Position numbers and translations under genes: made by a program. This document shows, piece after piece, positions 45,185 to 54,708 of a stretch of DNA of 64,000 nucleotides (positions are counted from its first letter, which is position 1; each line of letters starts with the position of its first letter). The stretch spans positions 62,001 through 126,000 of the forward strand of contig NZ_QRBE01000007.1 of the NCBI RefSeq assembly GCF_003363155.1. The letters are read 5' to 3'. The DNA is from Dyella monticola (GTDB lineage: Bacteria > Pseudomonadota > Gammaproteobacteria > Xanthomonadales > Rhodanobacteraceae). Below the pieces are notes generated by a model that was given only the letters and a program-made list of their open reading frames with translations, did not search any database and was not told the DNA's origin.

Positions 45185-46372
45185 TTACTGACCAGCAGGG
45201 GCGGCGCCTTGGCCGGCCGGCGTCTGATCAGGCTTCCATGGGGTTGCCTTGGCGGGCGCGCCAGGCTTGGCGACCTGGATGCCGGAAACGATCACCTGAT
45301 CGCCCGCTGCAAGGCCGCTGGTGACCACCCAGTCGTTACCGAGCAGGTTGTCCGCGCTTACGCGCTTCTGCTCGACATTGCCATCCTTGCCCACGACCAA
45401 TGCGTAGGCCCCTGCGGGATCGCGCTGGATCGCGGCCTGTGGCATCAGGAACACCTTATTGAGCTCACCCATGTTGGCAGTAAGGGTGACGTACATGCCC
45501 GGCAGCAGACGGCGGTCGGGATTGGGAACCACTGCGCGCAGGTTGATCGCACCGGTGGTGGCGTTGACGGTGGTGTCGGAGAAGTCCAGCGTGCCGCTCT
45601 TGTCGTACTTGGCGCCGCTGGGCAGCGTGATCTGCACGGTGGTCTTGTTCTGCTCGGCCAGTTGCACATTGCCCTTGGCCTGCGCATGGCGCAGCGTGTC
45701 CAGGTCCGCCGCGCTCAGGGTGAAGTTCACATACAGCGGGTCGAGCTGATCCACCGTGGTCAGCAGGGTGGCGTTGGCGCCGCTGTCGGAGGTACTGCTG
45801 CCGACGACTGCGCCTTCGGTCACCTGCTGTTCGCCGGCGCGGCCGTCGATGGGGGAGGTGACGTTGGTGTAGCCCAGGTTGACCCGCGCGGTCTCAACGT
45901 TCGCCTGGGCCTGTTTCACCGCGGCCAGCGACGAACGCTCGGTGGCTTCGTCGGTATCCAGCTGCTGCTTGGAGATATAGCCCTTGGGCACGAGTTGGCG
46001 ATCGCGGTCGGCGATCACGTGCGAGTTGGTGTAGGTGGCCTGGGCCGAAGCCAGCGCCGCCTCGGCATTGGTCAGGGCGGCCTTGTAGGGCGCCGGATCG
46101 ATCTGGAACAGCAACTGCCCCTGCTTTACGTCCGTGCCTTCCGTATAGACACGCTTGAGCACCACGCCCGAGACACGGGCGCGCACGTCAGCGCTGCGAA
46201 AGGCGGACAGGCGGCCCACCAGATCCTTGTTAAGCGGCACATTCTGCGGCTGGGCGTCCACCACGCCTACCGTCGGCGGTGGCATCTTGGGCGGCGCTTG
46301 TTCCTTGCTGCAGGCGGCCAGTGCCAGCAGGCTCAGGCACAGCACCGGTGTGCGCATTGGCGTCGACTTCAT
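45185..46372 (-). CDS. RND efflux periplasmic adaptor (AcrA-like lipoprotein)
   Basis: A 395-residue membrane-fusion protein. The lipoprotein signal CLSLLALAAC is followed by the biotinyl-lipoyl half (VRARVSGVVLKRVYTEGTDV), a coiled-coil hairpin, the second lipoyl half (VTSPIDGRAGEQQVTEG) and a beta-barrel. GGAG five bases upstream picks ATG 46372 over an upstream in-frame ATG at 46414. The C-terminus is Ala/Pro/Gly-rich. No TetR-type repressor gene flanks the pair. Confidence 0.92.
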   Translation of the reverse strand: MKSTPMRTPVLCLSLLALAACSKEQAPPKMPPPTVGVVDAQPQNVPLNKDLVGRLSAFRSADVRARVSGVVLKRVYTEGTDVKQGQLLFQIDPAPYKAALTNAEAALASAQATYTNSHVIADRDRQLVPKGYISKQQLDTDEATERSSLAAVKQAQANVETARVNLGYTNVTSPIDGRAGEQQVTEGAVVGSSTSDSGANATLLTTVDQLDPLYVNFTLSAADLDTLRHAQAKGNVQLAEQNKTTVQITLPSGAKYDKSGTLDFSDTTVNATTGAINLRAVVPNPDRRLLPGMYVTLTANMGELNKVFLMPQAAIQRDPAGAYALVVGKDGNVEQKRVSADNLLGNDWVVTSGLAAGDQVIVSGIQVAKPGAPAKATPWKPDQTPAGQGAAPAGQ

Positions 46373-46902
46373 GAGAACTCCATGACTTGCGTGATCGGGG
46401 TCGGGGATAGGCATGGCGCGTCGTTACCCGGCCATATCTGCCGGAAAAACGTACGTTCTATCGGATTGGGTTCAATTTTGCCTGTGTCGTTCGTCCCTGC
46501 CAGAACGGGACCGGATAAGGCTATACCGACCAGTTTACAATTTATTCGCGGTCCGAATCCAGCCTTTTAGACAGATGACTCACGGCACAGGCGGTCATGC
46601 CCGGGTCTATGAACAACGCATCCGCCACACGCCGCAGGACAGAGGGTTGCAAAGCCGCGCCTGCTGCCCGTTTCCTTGCAAGATGCCGCGGAGGATGGCG
46701 TTGCGAGGCGTCATTAGCTTGCGCGCAAACAAGGGTTCGGTGTGCACCAGAGTGTTATCGATAACTCTGACAAATACGTTGCACTGTTAATCGCAGATGA
46801 CGCGCGTTGCTGCGCTGCCGATAGATTCAACGCATCGCCGGGCGTATCCTTTTAAGGCTTTCTGCTCCACACCCCATCATCTCCACTTCTTAAGTAGAAG
46901 CC
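46373..46902. other. 530-bp divergent intergenic region with a palindrome
   Basis: Upstream region shared by the adaptor gene (minus) and glutamate dehydrogenase (plus). It holds the palindrome TTATCGATAA (46755-46764) within imperfect AGAG/CTCT flanks, a possible operator. An open frame at 46413-46790 has no protein character or ribosome site, so I leave it out. Confidence 0.4.
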
Positions 46903-49900
46903 ATGAATGCGATCCGTGCGGCCAACGACATTTCTCTTGCATCTGTCGTGCTCGAAGAGTTGAAAAAAAGCGGTTATCCGACCAAGCGCCTTGATGAGGC
47001 GCAATTTTTTATCAGCGCCTTTTTTGCGCGCATTGCCAGCAGCGATGTCGACCTGCACGCGCCCGCCGAATGGGCGCATGTGATCGCAAACCTGATCGAT
47101 TTCGCGCAGCAACGCCACGGCGGCCGCGCGCTGGTGCGCATCGGCAGCGCAGGGCAGGCCGCGCGCAGTGCGGTGGAAATCGTCACCGACGACATGCCGT
47201 TCCTGGTCGACACGGTCAGCATGATCGTGTCCGACTACTCGCCCATCCACGCCGTACTTCATCCGGTTGTGAAGATCACTCGCGATGTGAACGGGCAACT
47301 GCAGCGCATCGGCGACGAACACGGCGCGTCCGAATCGGTGATGCATTTCGAAGTGGACAGCATCCTGGACGAATCCATCCAGGCGAAGATCACCTCGCGC
47401 ATCGAAGATGCACTGGAAGACGTGCGCGTGGCCGTGCGCGACTGGAATGTCATGCGCGAGAAAGCCAGATCCATCGCTGCGGACTTCCCTCATCGAAAAT
47501 TGCCGTTGGATGCCGCATCGGTCAACGAAGCGGGCGAATTCCTGCGTTGGCTGGCGGATGACAACTTCACCTTCCTTGGCTACCGCGAATACGAAGTGGC
47601 CAAGGCCGATGGCGACGAAGTATTGCGCCCCATCGAAGAATCGGGCCTGGGCATCCTGCACAAGAGCGAGCGCTCGATCGCGCCACGTTCGTTGCGTTCG
47701 ATGGTGGCGCACGATCTGCCGCAGTCCGGTGCGTACGACGCCATCATCCTCACCAAGACCAATGCGCGTTCGCACGTGCATCGTCCGGGCAACATGGACT
47801 ACGTGGGCGTGCTGAAATTTGACGCCGACGGCAAGCCGATTTCCGAGCAGCGTTTCCTGGGGCTGTTTACGTCCAATGCCTACATGATGCGCCCGCAGGA
47901 AGTGCCGCTGGTGCGTCAGCGCGTGGAAGCGGTCCTGGCGCGCTCGGGGCTGAAGCGCGATGCGTATTCGGGCAAGGCGTTGCGTCATATCCTGGAAACG
48001 CTGCCGCCGGAAGAGCTTTTCCAGAGCACCGAGGACGAACTGTTCGCCACGGCCACCGGCATCCTGGAGTTGCAGCAGCGTGCTCGCACGCACATGTTCG
48101 TGCGCCGCGATCGCTACGGCCGTTTCTTCACCTGCCTGGTGTTTGTGCCGCGCGAGCGCTTCAATACCACTGTGCGCGAACGCATCGAAAACATGTTGCG
48201 CGAAGCGTTCCACGGCGAAAGCGTGGATTCCAATGTGTTGATGGGCGAATCGGCGCTGGCACGGTTGCACGTTACGGTGCGCCCGCATCTGGGTGATCAC
48301 CCCAAGGTCAACATCCAGGATCTCGAAGCCCGTCTGCAGGTCATCGTGCGCAATTGGTACGACGGTCTGCGCGAGAGCCTGGTCGCTCACGCCGGTGCGG
48401 CGCAGGGTGCGGCGCTGTTCAACCGGTTCGGCAAACTGCTGCCGGCCGGCTACGTCGAAGACGTTTCGCCAGAGCAGGCTGCTCAGGACGTGATCGCGTT
48501 GACCACGCTCAAGAACGACGACTCGATCCATCTGAATCTTTATGAGGATGCGCGCGATCAAAGCCTGCGCTTCAAGGTCATCCATGTCGGCGCCCCCATC
48601 TCGCTGTCCGATGCACTACCGATGCTGGAAAACATGGGTGTGCGCATGCTTGCCGAGCATGTCTACACCTTGGAAAGCGATGGCCGCACGCTGACCATCC
48701 ACGACTTCGAATTGAAGGCTAAAGCCACGCTCGTGTTCGATCTGTCGCATCTGCGCGAACGTTTCGAGCGTGGTTTCGAGGCGCTGTGGCGAGGCCAGGC
48801 GGAAAGCGACGGTTTCAACAACCTGGTGTTGCTGGCGCAGGCCGATTGGCGCCAGGTGGCGATGTTGCGCGGCTATTGCAAATATCTGCAGCAGGTAGGC
48901 ATCGCGTTTTCGCAGAGTTACATGGAAGAAACGCTCAACCGCTATCCGGCCATTGCAGGCCTGTTGATCGAATTGTTCAATGCCAAGTTCGACCCGCGTC
49001 GTGAGCTGCTTTCCGCCGCCGAACTGGACAAGGCCAAAGATGACCTGCGCCGCGAAATGCAGGCGCTGATTTCCGAAGAGACGCAGAGGGCCAAGCCGGA
49101 GCTGATCGATGGCATCGTGGAAGCATTGTCCGACAAGCGCGAGCAGCAGGTGCACGCGCTGTGGCAGGCGCTGAAGGCGTTGCTGGATGACGTTGCCAGC
49201 CTGGACGATGAACGCATCGTGCAGAGCTTCATGAATACCATCCGCGCCACCTTGCGCACCAACTTCTTCCAGAAATGGGAGGGTGCGTACCGTCATTACG
49301 TCAGCTTCAAGTTCGATTCCAAGCAAGTGCCGGATGCACCCAAGCCGGTGCCGTATCGCGAGATTTTCGTGTATTCGCCGCGCGTGGAGGGCATCCATTT
49401 GCGCTTCGGGCCGGTGGCGCGTGGTGGTTTGCGCTGGTCGGATCGTCGCGAAGACTTCCGCACGGAAGTGCTTGGCCTGGTGAAGGCGCAGATGGTGAAG
49501 AACACCGTGATCGTGCCGGTGGGCTCCAAGGGCGGTTTCTTCGTCAAGCATCCACCGGTGGGCGGGGACCGCGACGCGCAGCTTGCCGAAGGCATCGCCT
49601 GCTATCGGCTTTTCATTAACGGCCTGCTCGATATCACCGACAACCTGGTGGAAGGCAAAGTGGTGCCGCCGCACGATCTGGTGCGCCATGACCAGGACGA
49701 TCCGTACCTGGTGGTGGCGGCCGACAAGGGCACGGCCACGTTCTCCGACATCGCCAACGCGATTTCGATCGAACACGGCTTCTGGCTCGGCGATGCGTTC
49801 GCGTCCGGTGGTTCCAATGGTTACGACCACAAGGGCATGGGCATCACCGCCAAGGGTGCGTGGGAGTCGGTGAAGCGCCACTTCCGTGCATTGGGCCGCG

Positions 49901-51819
49901 ATTGCCAGAGTGAAGATTTCACCTGTGTGGGCATCGGCGACATGTCGGGCGACGTGTTCGGCAACGGCATGCTGCTGTCGCGCCATATTCGGTTGTTCGC
50001 CGCCTTCGACCATCGCCACATCTTCCTCGACCCCAACCCGGATACGGCCAAGTCGTTTGCCGAGCGCGAACGCATGTTCAAGCTGCCGCGCTCGAGCTGG
50101 GACGACTACGACAAAGCGCTGATTTCCGCAGGTGGTGGCGTGTGGCCGCGCAGCGTGAAGTCGATTCCCATTTCGCCCGAAGTGCGAGCGGTGCTCGCAC
50201 TGAAGGCCAACGTGCAGCATCTGTCACCGAACGAGTTGATGAGCGCGATTCTCAAGGCGCCCGTCGATTTGCTGTGGAACGGCGGCATCGGCACATATGT
50301 GAAAGCCAGCAGCGAAACGCAAGCCGATGTGGGCGATCGCGCCAACAATGCACTGCGCATCAACGGCACCGAGCTGTGCTGCAAGATGGTCGGCGAGGGC
50401 GGCAATCTTGGCTTTACGCAGAAGGGTCGTATCGAAGCGGCGCAGCATGGCGTACTGCTCAACACCGACTTCATCGACAACTCCGCCGGCGTGGATACCT
50501 CCGACCATGAGGTGAACATCAAGATACTGCTCGGTGATGCCGTGCAGCGCGGCGAAATCAATGTGGACGAGCGCAATCGCCAGCTTGCCGTCATGACCGA
50601 TGAAGTCGGTGAACTGGTGCTGTGGGACAACTATCGCCAGAACCAGGCCATCACCTTGATGGAGCGCCAATCGGTGAAGCGCATAGGTTCGATGGCGCAT
50701 TTCATTCGCACTTTGGAAGGTGAAGGTCTGCTTGATCGCCAAGTGGAAAACCTGCCCAGCGAAACCGAGCTCTCAGACCGCAAGGCGCGCGGTCATGGTC
50801 TCACGCGGCCGGAATTGTCGGTGCTGCTGTCGTACGACAAAATTCGTCTCTTTCAGCAACTGCTGGAATCGGATGTTCCGGAAGACCCGTACCTGTCCAA
50901 GGAACTGGTGCGTTACTTCCCCAAGCCGCTGCATGAAAAGTACGCCGCGCATATGCAGCGTCACCGCCTGAAGCGCGAAATTATCGCTACGGCCGTGACC
51001 AATTCCACCATCAACCGCATGGGCGCCACCTTCATGATGCGCATGCAGGAAGACACCGGACAGGGCCCGGCGGCGATTGCCAAGGCCTATACGGCAGCGC
51101 GTGAAATTCTCGGCGCACGCGACCTCTGGGCGCAGATCGAGGCGCAGGACAGCAAGGTTGCCGAGAACACGCAGGTCGACGCGATCATGCAAATCTGGTC
51201 GCTGCTGCGGCACCTCACGCGCTGGCTGCTCAATCGCCCGGGTGGCGCGCTGGACATCGCCGCGAATGTGGAGCGTTACCAGGCGGCTGTGGCCGAACTC
51301 AGTGCCACGCTTGTCGACGCGCTGACGCCGGCCGGCAAGGCCGATTTCGCCACCAGCCAGGAAAAGTGGGAAGGCTTGGGCCTGCCCAACGAACTTGCGT
51401 TGCGCCTGGCCAAGCTGCCGGAGCTGCGCGCCATGCTTGACATGGTGGAAGTGGCACAGCAGACCGGTCAGCCCATCGCCAAGGTCGCCAACGTGTTCTA
51501 CGAACTGGGCCAGACGCTGGACCTGGAATGGCTGCGTGGTCAGATCGAAGCCCTGCCGGTGGAAGGCCACTGGCATGCGCAGGCGCGCGGCTCGTTGCTG
51601 GATGAACTCAACCATCAGCATCGTTCGCTGGCCGTGCAAGTGCTGGCGTTGAATGGCGGCAACGATGCATCGCCGGTAAAGGCGTGGTTGGACCGTGACG
51701 ACCCCACGCTCAAGTACACGCGCAGCATGCTGGCGGAGATCCTCACCCAGAACGCAGACTATCCGATCGCCTCGGTGGCCGTGCGTCGGTTGGCGCAGCT
51801 GGCGCAGGTGCCGGTGTAA
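46903..51819 (+). CDS. gdhB: NAD-specific glutamate dehydrogenase, 180-kDa class
   Basis: Very large catabolic enzyme (1638 residues, normal for the class) oxidising glutamate to 2-oxoglutarate and ammonia. The N-terminal half contains ACT-like regulatory segments (VTDDMPFLVDTVSMI). The catalytic core begins near residue 830 with GPVARGGLRWSDRREDFRTE and VGSKGGF. The NAD-binding part has CVGIGDMSGDVFGNGML and KMVGEGGNLGFTQ. The class is known for allosteric control by amino acids. Downstream NAD kinase may be unrelated or a metabolic neighbour. Confidence 0.96.
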   Translation: MNAIRAANDISLASVVLEELKKSGYPTKRLDEAQFFISAFFARIASSDVDLHAPAEWAHVIANLIDFAQQRHGGRALVRIGSAGQAARSAVEIVTDDMPFLVDTVSMIVSDYSPIHAVLHPVVKITRDVNGQLQRIGDEHGASESVMHFEVDSILDESIQAKITSRIEDALEDVRVAVRDWNVMREKARSIAADFPHRKLPLDAASVNEAGEFLRWLADDNFTFLGYREYEVAKADGDEVLRPIEESGLGILHKSERSIAPRSLRSMVAHDLPQSGAYDAIILTKTNARSHVHRPGNMDYVGVLKFDADGKPISEQRFLGLFTSNAYMMRPQEVPLVRQRVEAVLARSGLKRDAYSGKALRHILETLPPEELFQSTEDELFATATGILELQQRARTHMFVRRDRYGRFFTCLVFVPRERFNTTVRERIENMLREAFHGESVDSNVLMGESALARLHVTVRPHLGDHPKVNIQDLEARLQVIVRNWYDGLRESLVAHAGAAQGAALFNRFGKLLPAGYVEDVSPEQAAQDVIALTTLKNDDSIHLNLYEDARDQSLRFKVIHVGAPISLSDALPMLENMGVRMLAEHVYTLESDGRTLTIHDFELKAKATLVFDLSHLRERFERGFEALWRGQAESDGFNNLVLLAQADWRQVAMLRGYCKYLQQVGIAFSQSYMEETLNRYPAIAGLLIELFNAKFDPRRELLSAAELDKAKDDLRREMQALISEETQRAKPELIDGIVEALSDKREQQVHALWQALKALLDDVASLDDERIVQSFMNTIRATLRTNFFQKWEGAYRHYVSFKFDSKQVPDAPKPVPYREIFVYSPRVEGIHLRFGPVARGGLRWSDRREDFRTEVLGLVKAQMVKNTVIVPVGSKGGFFVKHPPVGGDRDAQLAEGIACYRLFINGLLDITDNLVEGKVVPPHDLVRHDQDDPYLVVAADKGTATFSDIANAISIEHGFWLGDAFASGGSNGYDHKGMGITAKGAWESVKRHFRALGRDCQSEDFTCVGIGDMSGDVFGNGMLLSRHIRLFAAFDHRHIFLDPNPDTAKSFAERERMFKLPRSSWDDYDKALISAGGGVWPRSVKSIPISPEVRAVLALKANVQHLSPNELMSAILKAPVDLLWNGGIGTYVKASSETQADVGDRANNALRINGTELCCKMVGEGGNLGFTQKGRIEAAQHGVLLNTDFIDNSAGVDTSDHEVNIKILLGDAVQRGEINVDERNRQLAVMTDEVGELVLWDNYRQNQAITLMERQSVKRIGSMAHFIRTLEGEGLLDRQVENLPSETELSDRKARGHGLTRPELSVLLSYDKIRLFQQLLESDVPEDPYLSKELVRYFPKPLHEKYAAHMQRHRLKREIIATAVTNSTINRMGATFMMRMQEDTGQGPAAIAKAYTAAREILGARDLWAQIEAQDSKVAENTQVDAIMQIWSLLRHLTRWLLNRPGGALDIAANVERYQAAVAELSATLVDALTPAGKADFATSQEKWEGLGLPNELALRLAKLPELRAMLDMVEVAQQTGQPIAKVANVFYELGQTLDLEWLRGQIEALPVEGHWHAQARGSLLDELNHQHRSLAVQVLALNGGNDASPVKAWLDRDDPTLKYTRSMLAEILTQNADYPIASVAVRRLAQLAQVPV

Positions 51820-51839
51820 TTCCACTTGCCGGAAACACT

Positions 51840-51866
51840 CCCTCCCCTACGTGGAGTAGGGGAGGG
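51840..51866. terminator. Stem-loop after glutamate dehydrogenase
   Basis: CCCTCCCCTAC, loop GTGGA, GTAGGGGAGGG: 11-bp perfect stem 20 bp after the stop. It is followed by GGCCGGGGTGGGG rather than T, so it is either a weak terminator or a dispersed repeat. Confidence 0.45.
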
Positions 51867-52034
51867 CCGGGGTGGGGGGAAGCAACTTCGCCGCAAATTC
51901 AACGTAACGCGGCAAGCTCAAGCAACCCACTCCAACCCACCCCTGCATGCAGTGGCTTGAGCACAGGCATGGTCATGCATTGCTTCGTGTCGTAAGCTCG
52001 ACCGCCACCAAGCATCACGGACGGATCTCTTGCC

Positions 52035-52796
52035 ATGCGCCTCGCGTTCGTCGCCAGCGAAACCAATGTTGCCCAGCAAGCGCGCCGCAAACTGGTGGAT
52101 CGCTATGGCGATGTGCCGGTCACCGATGCGGAGGTCATCGTTGCGCTAGGTGGCGATGGTTTCATGCTGCGTACCTTGCATACACATCGCGCGGTGGCCG
52201 TACCGGTGTATGGGATGAAACTCGGGCGCGTCGGCTTTCTGATGAACAAGCATCATCTGGAAGAGCTGCCTGAACGCATCGCGCGCTCGCATGCCGCGGA
52301 ACTGTTCCCATTGGAAATGCAGGCCATCGACGGCGACGGACAGGCGCGCAGCGCCCTCGCGTTCAACGAAGTATCGCTGCTGCGCCAGACCAATCAGGCC
52401 GCGCACGTCGAAGTGAAGCTCAACGGCGTAGTGAAACTGGCGAACCTGGTGTGCGACGGCATCCTCGTCTCCACGCCAGCCGGCTCCACGGCGTATAACC
52501 TCTCGGCGCATGGCCCGATCCTTCCGCTGGATGCGAATGTGCTGGCGCTCACGCCGATCAGTCCATTCCGCCCGCGGCGCTGGCGTGGTGCGATCCTGCC
52601 GCATCGCACGGTGGTGAGCATGCGGGTGCTCGATTCGGGCAAACGGCCGGTCAGCGCCACGGCGGATTTTCTTGAAGTGCGCAACGTACGTTCGGTGGAA
52701 ATTTTCCAATCCCAGGAGCAAGGCGTTCGCCTGCTGTTCGATCCGGAGCATAACCTCGAACAGCGCATCCTGGACGAGCAGTTCGCTGCCGACTAG
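52035..52796 (+). CDS. nadK: NAD kinase
   Basis: ATP-dependent NAD kinase of 253 residues that makes NADP. Family motifs: GGDGFML (GGDG at 39-42), LAFNEVSLLR (NE pair) and DGILVSTPAGSTAYNLSAHGP. Short N-terminus as in Xanthomonas and other compact enzymes. Lies 215 bp after glutamate dehydrogenase and 82 bp before the 5'-nucleotidase. Confidence 0.95.
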   Translation: MRLAFVASETNVAQQARRKLVDRYGDVPVTDAEVIVALGGDGFMLRTLHTHRAVAVPVYGMKLGRVGFLMNKHHLEELPERIARSHAAELFPLEMQAIDGDGQARSALAFNEVSLLRQTNQAAHVEVKLNGVVKLANLVCDGILVSTPAGSTAYNLSAHGPILPLDANVLALTPISPFRPRRWRGAILPHRTVVSMRVLDSGKRPVSATADFLEVRNVRSVEIFQSQEQGVRLLFDPEHNLEQRILDEQFAAD

Positions 52797-52878
52797 ATGG
52801 CAACGGCGTAGCATGGTCGTGCAGCGCACGACGGTGGTGCGTTACGCGCGCTGCGCTCCTTTTTGCTAGATTTCCTTT

Positions 52879-53808
52879 ATGACCCGGCCCGCAAAAACCG
52901 CCCACGATTCCGGCTCCGCCAGCGACAACCGGCTCGTTGTCGCCATTTCGTCGCGGGCACTGTTCGATCTGGGTAATAGCCACAGCTTGTTCGAGCAGCA
53001 AGGTCTGGATGCCTATCGCAGTTTTCAGATCGAACACGAGAACGAAATTCTGCAACCGGGTGTGGCCTTTCCACTGGTGCAGAAGCTGCTGGGCCTCAAT
53101 AAGCTCGCCGGTGACGTGCCACCGGTGGAGGTCATTCTGCTCTCGCGCAATTCTGGGGATACGGGGCTGCGCATTTTCAATTCCATCCAGCACTACGGCC
53201 TGGAAATCAGTCGCGCGGCGTTCACCAGTGGCGCTCCCACCTCCGATTACATCGCGCCATTCAAGGCGGATCTTTTTCTTTCGGCCAATGCCGAGGATGT
53301 GGGGCGTGCGTTGAAAGCAGGTGTAGCGGCCGCGACGATTCTGCCGTCTACCGCACCTCCGCGCGCAAGTGAGCAATTGCGCATCGCGTTCGATGGCGAT
53401 GCGGTGATTTTTGGCGATGAAGGCGAGCGTGTATCGCGCGAAGAAGGTTTGGAGGCGTTTCACCGCAACGAAACGGAACTTGCCGAACAACCTCTTTCCG
53501 TCGGGCCGTTCCGTGGATTCCTGTCCGCCGTGCATCGTTTGCAGGCTGCGTTTCCGGCCGAGAATTCACCCATCCGCACCGCGCTGGTCACCGCGCGTTC
53601 CGCGCCCGCGCACAAGCGCGTGATCCTTACCTTGCGCCGCTGGGGCGTGCGTATCGACGAAGCTTTATTCCTGGGTGGGCGCGACAAGGGGCCATTCCTG
53701 GACGCATTCGGCGCGGACATCTTTTTCGATGATTCACCGGCAAATGTGGAGTCGGCCCGCAGGCACGTGGCGACGGGGCACGTACCGCACGGGGTCAGCA
53801 ATAAATAG
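52879..53808 (+). CDS. 5'-nucleotidase of the cytosolic NT5C1 family
   Basis: A 309-residue protein matching the cytosolic 5'-nucleotidase family (NT5C1-like). It has VVAISSRALFDLGNSHSLFE at the start, RNSGDTGLRIFNSIQHYGL and IAFDGDAVIFGDEGERVSRE (acidic HAD-like metal site), then FFDDSPANVESAR. It dephosphorylates nucleoside monophosphates; specificity cannot be read. Convergent with the aldo/keto reductase, nine bases apart. Confidence 0.85.
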   Translation: MTRPAKTAHDSGSASDNRLVVAISSRALFDLGNSHSLFEQQGLDAYRSFQIEHENEILQPGVAFPLVQKLLGLNKLAGDVPPVEVILLSRNSGDTGLRIFNSIQHYGLEISRAAFTSGAPTSDYIAPFKADLFLSANAEDVGRALKAGVAAATILPSTAPPRASEQLRIAFDGDAVIFGDEGERVSREEGLEAFHRNETELAEQPLSVGPFRGFLSAVHRLQAAFPAENSPIRTALVTARSAPAHKRVILTLRRWGVRIDEALFLGGRDKGPFLDAFGADIFFDDSPANVESARRHVATGHVPHGVSNK

Positions 53809-53817
53809 GCGTTCGAT

Positions 53818-54708
53818 TTATGGAACGCCGTGCCCTTTGCTGGCCACCCAGATCGCGTACCAGTCTTCCGCATCCAGCTGAACATCCAGTGCGGCAACGG
53901 CCTCACGCAGGCTTTCGATGCGGCTCGAGCCGGTAATCGGATACGGGCGCGACGGGTGTTTCAACACCCACGCAAACGCCAGTGTCGTGAGCGAAATGTC
54001 ATAGCGCGCTGCGATGGCGGACATGTCGGTTCTCACACGCTGCGCCTGTTCGTCCTCGCTGGAGAACAAGCGGCCACCGGCCAGCGGCGACCATATCATC
54101 GGCCGCAGGCCGAGCTGCTGCGCCTGATCGAGCGTGCCATCGTCCAGCGCACCCAACTGCAGCGGCGACAGCTCAACCTGATTGGTTGCCAGGGGATGAT
54201 GTTGGTGCAGCAGGGCGAACTGATGGGGGCTGTGATTGGATACGCCCCAATGCGCAACCTTTCCTTCGCGCGTCAAGGTGGCGAAGGTGTCGGCGAGCGC
54301 GGCGGCGTCCATCAGGTAATCGGGGCGATGGATCAGCACGAGGTCGAGCTGATCGGCATGCAGTTTTTGTAGTGATTGTTCAACCTGGGCGCGCACGTAC
54401 GCCGCACCGGTGTCGTAGTAGCTGATGCGATACGGCTTTTCCGCCGCGCGCATGCGAATACCGCATTTGGTCACCAGTTGCATGCGCTGGCGCAGGCCCG
54501 GCGTAGCCTTCAGCGCTTCACCGAACAGGACTTCTGCGCGATAGCTGCCGTAGATGTCAGCATGGTCGAACGAGGTAATGCCAAGCTCCAGTGCCTGTTC
54601 GATCCAGCGCACGCGCTCCTGCACGCTCATCTGCCATTCTGTGCTGCGCCATAGGCCCGCTACGATGGGGGAGAGTTCGATACGTGGAGTCATAGGGTCC
54701 ATGGGCAT
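53818..54708 (-). CDS. Aldo/keto reductase (YdhF-like)
   Basis: NADPH-dependent (beta/alpha)8 reductase of 296 residues with the catalytic tetrad D48, Y53 (FDHADIYGSY), K81 (LVTKCG) and H127 (LVLIHRPD), and the C-terminal phosphate-binding ITGSSRIESL. ATG 54708 overlaps the stop of the outer-membrane factor gene by one base (TGATG), suggesting it is the tail of the efflux operon; ATG 54702 or 54693 are alternative starts. Carbonyl substrate unknown. Confidence 0.88.
   Translation of the reverse strand: MPMDPMTPRIELSPIVAGLWRSTEWQMSVQERVRWIEQALELGITSFDHADIYGSYRAEVLFGEALKATPGLRQRMQLVTKCGIRMRAAEKPYRISYYDTGAAYVRAQVEQSLQKLHADQLDLVLIHRPDYLMDAAALADTFATLTREGKVAHWGVSNHSPHQFALLHQHHPLATNQVELSPLQLGALDDGTLDQAQQLGLRPMIWSPLAGGRLFSSEDEQAQRVRTDMSAIAARYDISLTTLAFAWVLKHPSRPYPITGSSRIESLREAVAALDVQLDAEDWYAIWVASKGHGVP

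Noticed and set aside
46413-46790. 125-codon plus-strand frame upstream of glutamate dehydrogenase
   Set aside because: No ribosome site, no recognisable motif, and it lies in an evident regulatory gap.
48616-50220. Minus-strand open frame of 534 codons under glutamate dehydrogenase
   Set aside because: Antisense shadow of a highly conserved enzyme; a similar shadow at 46852-48585 is rejected for the same reason.
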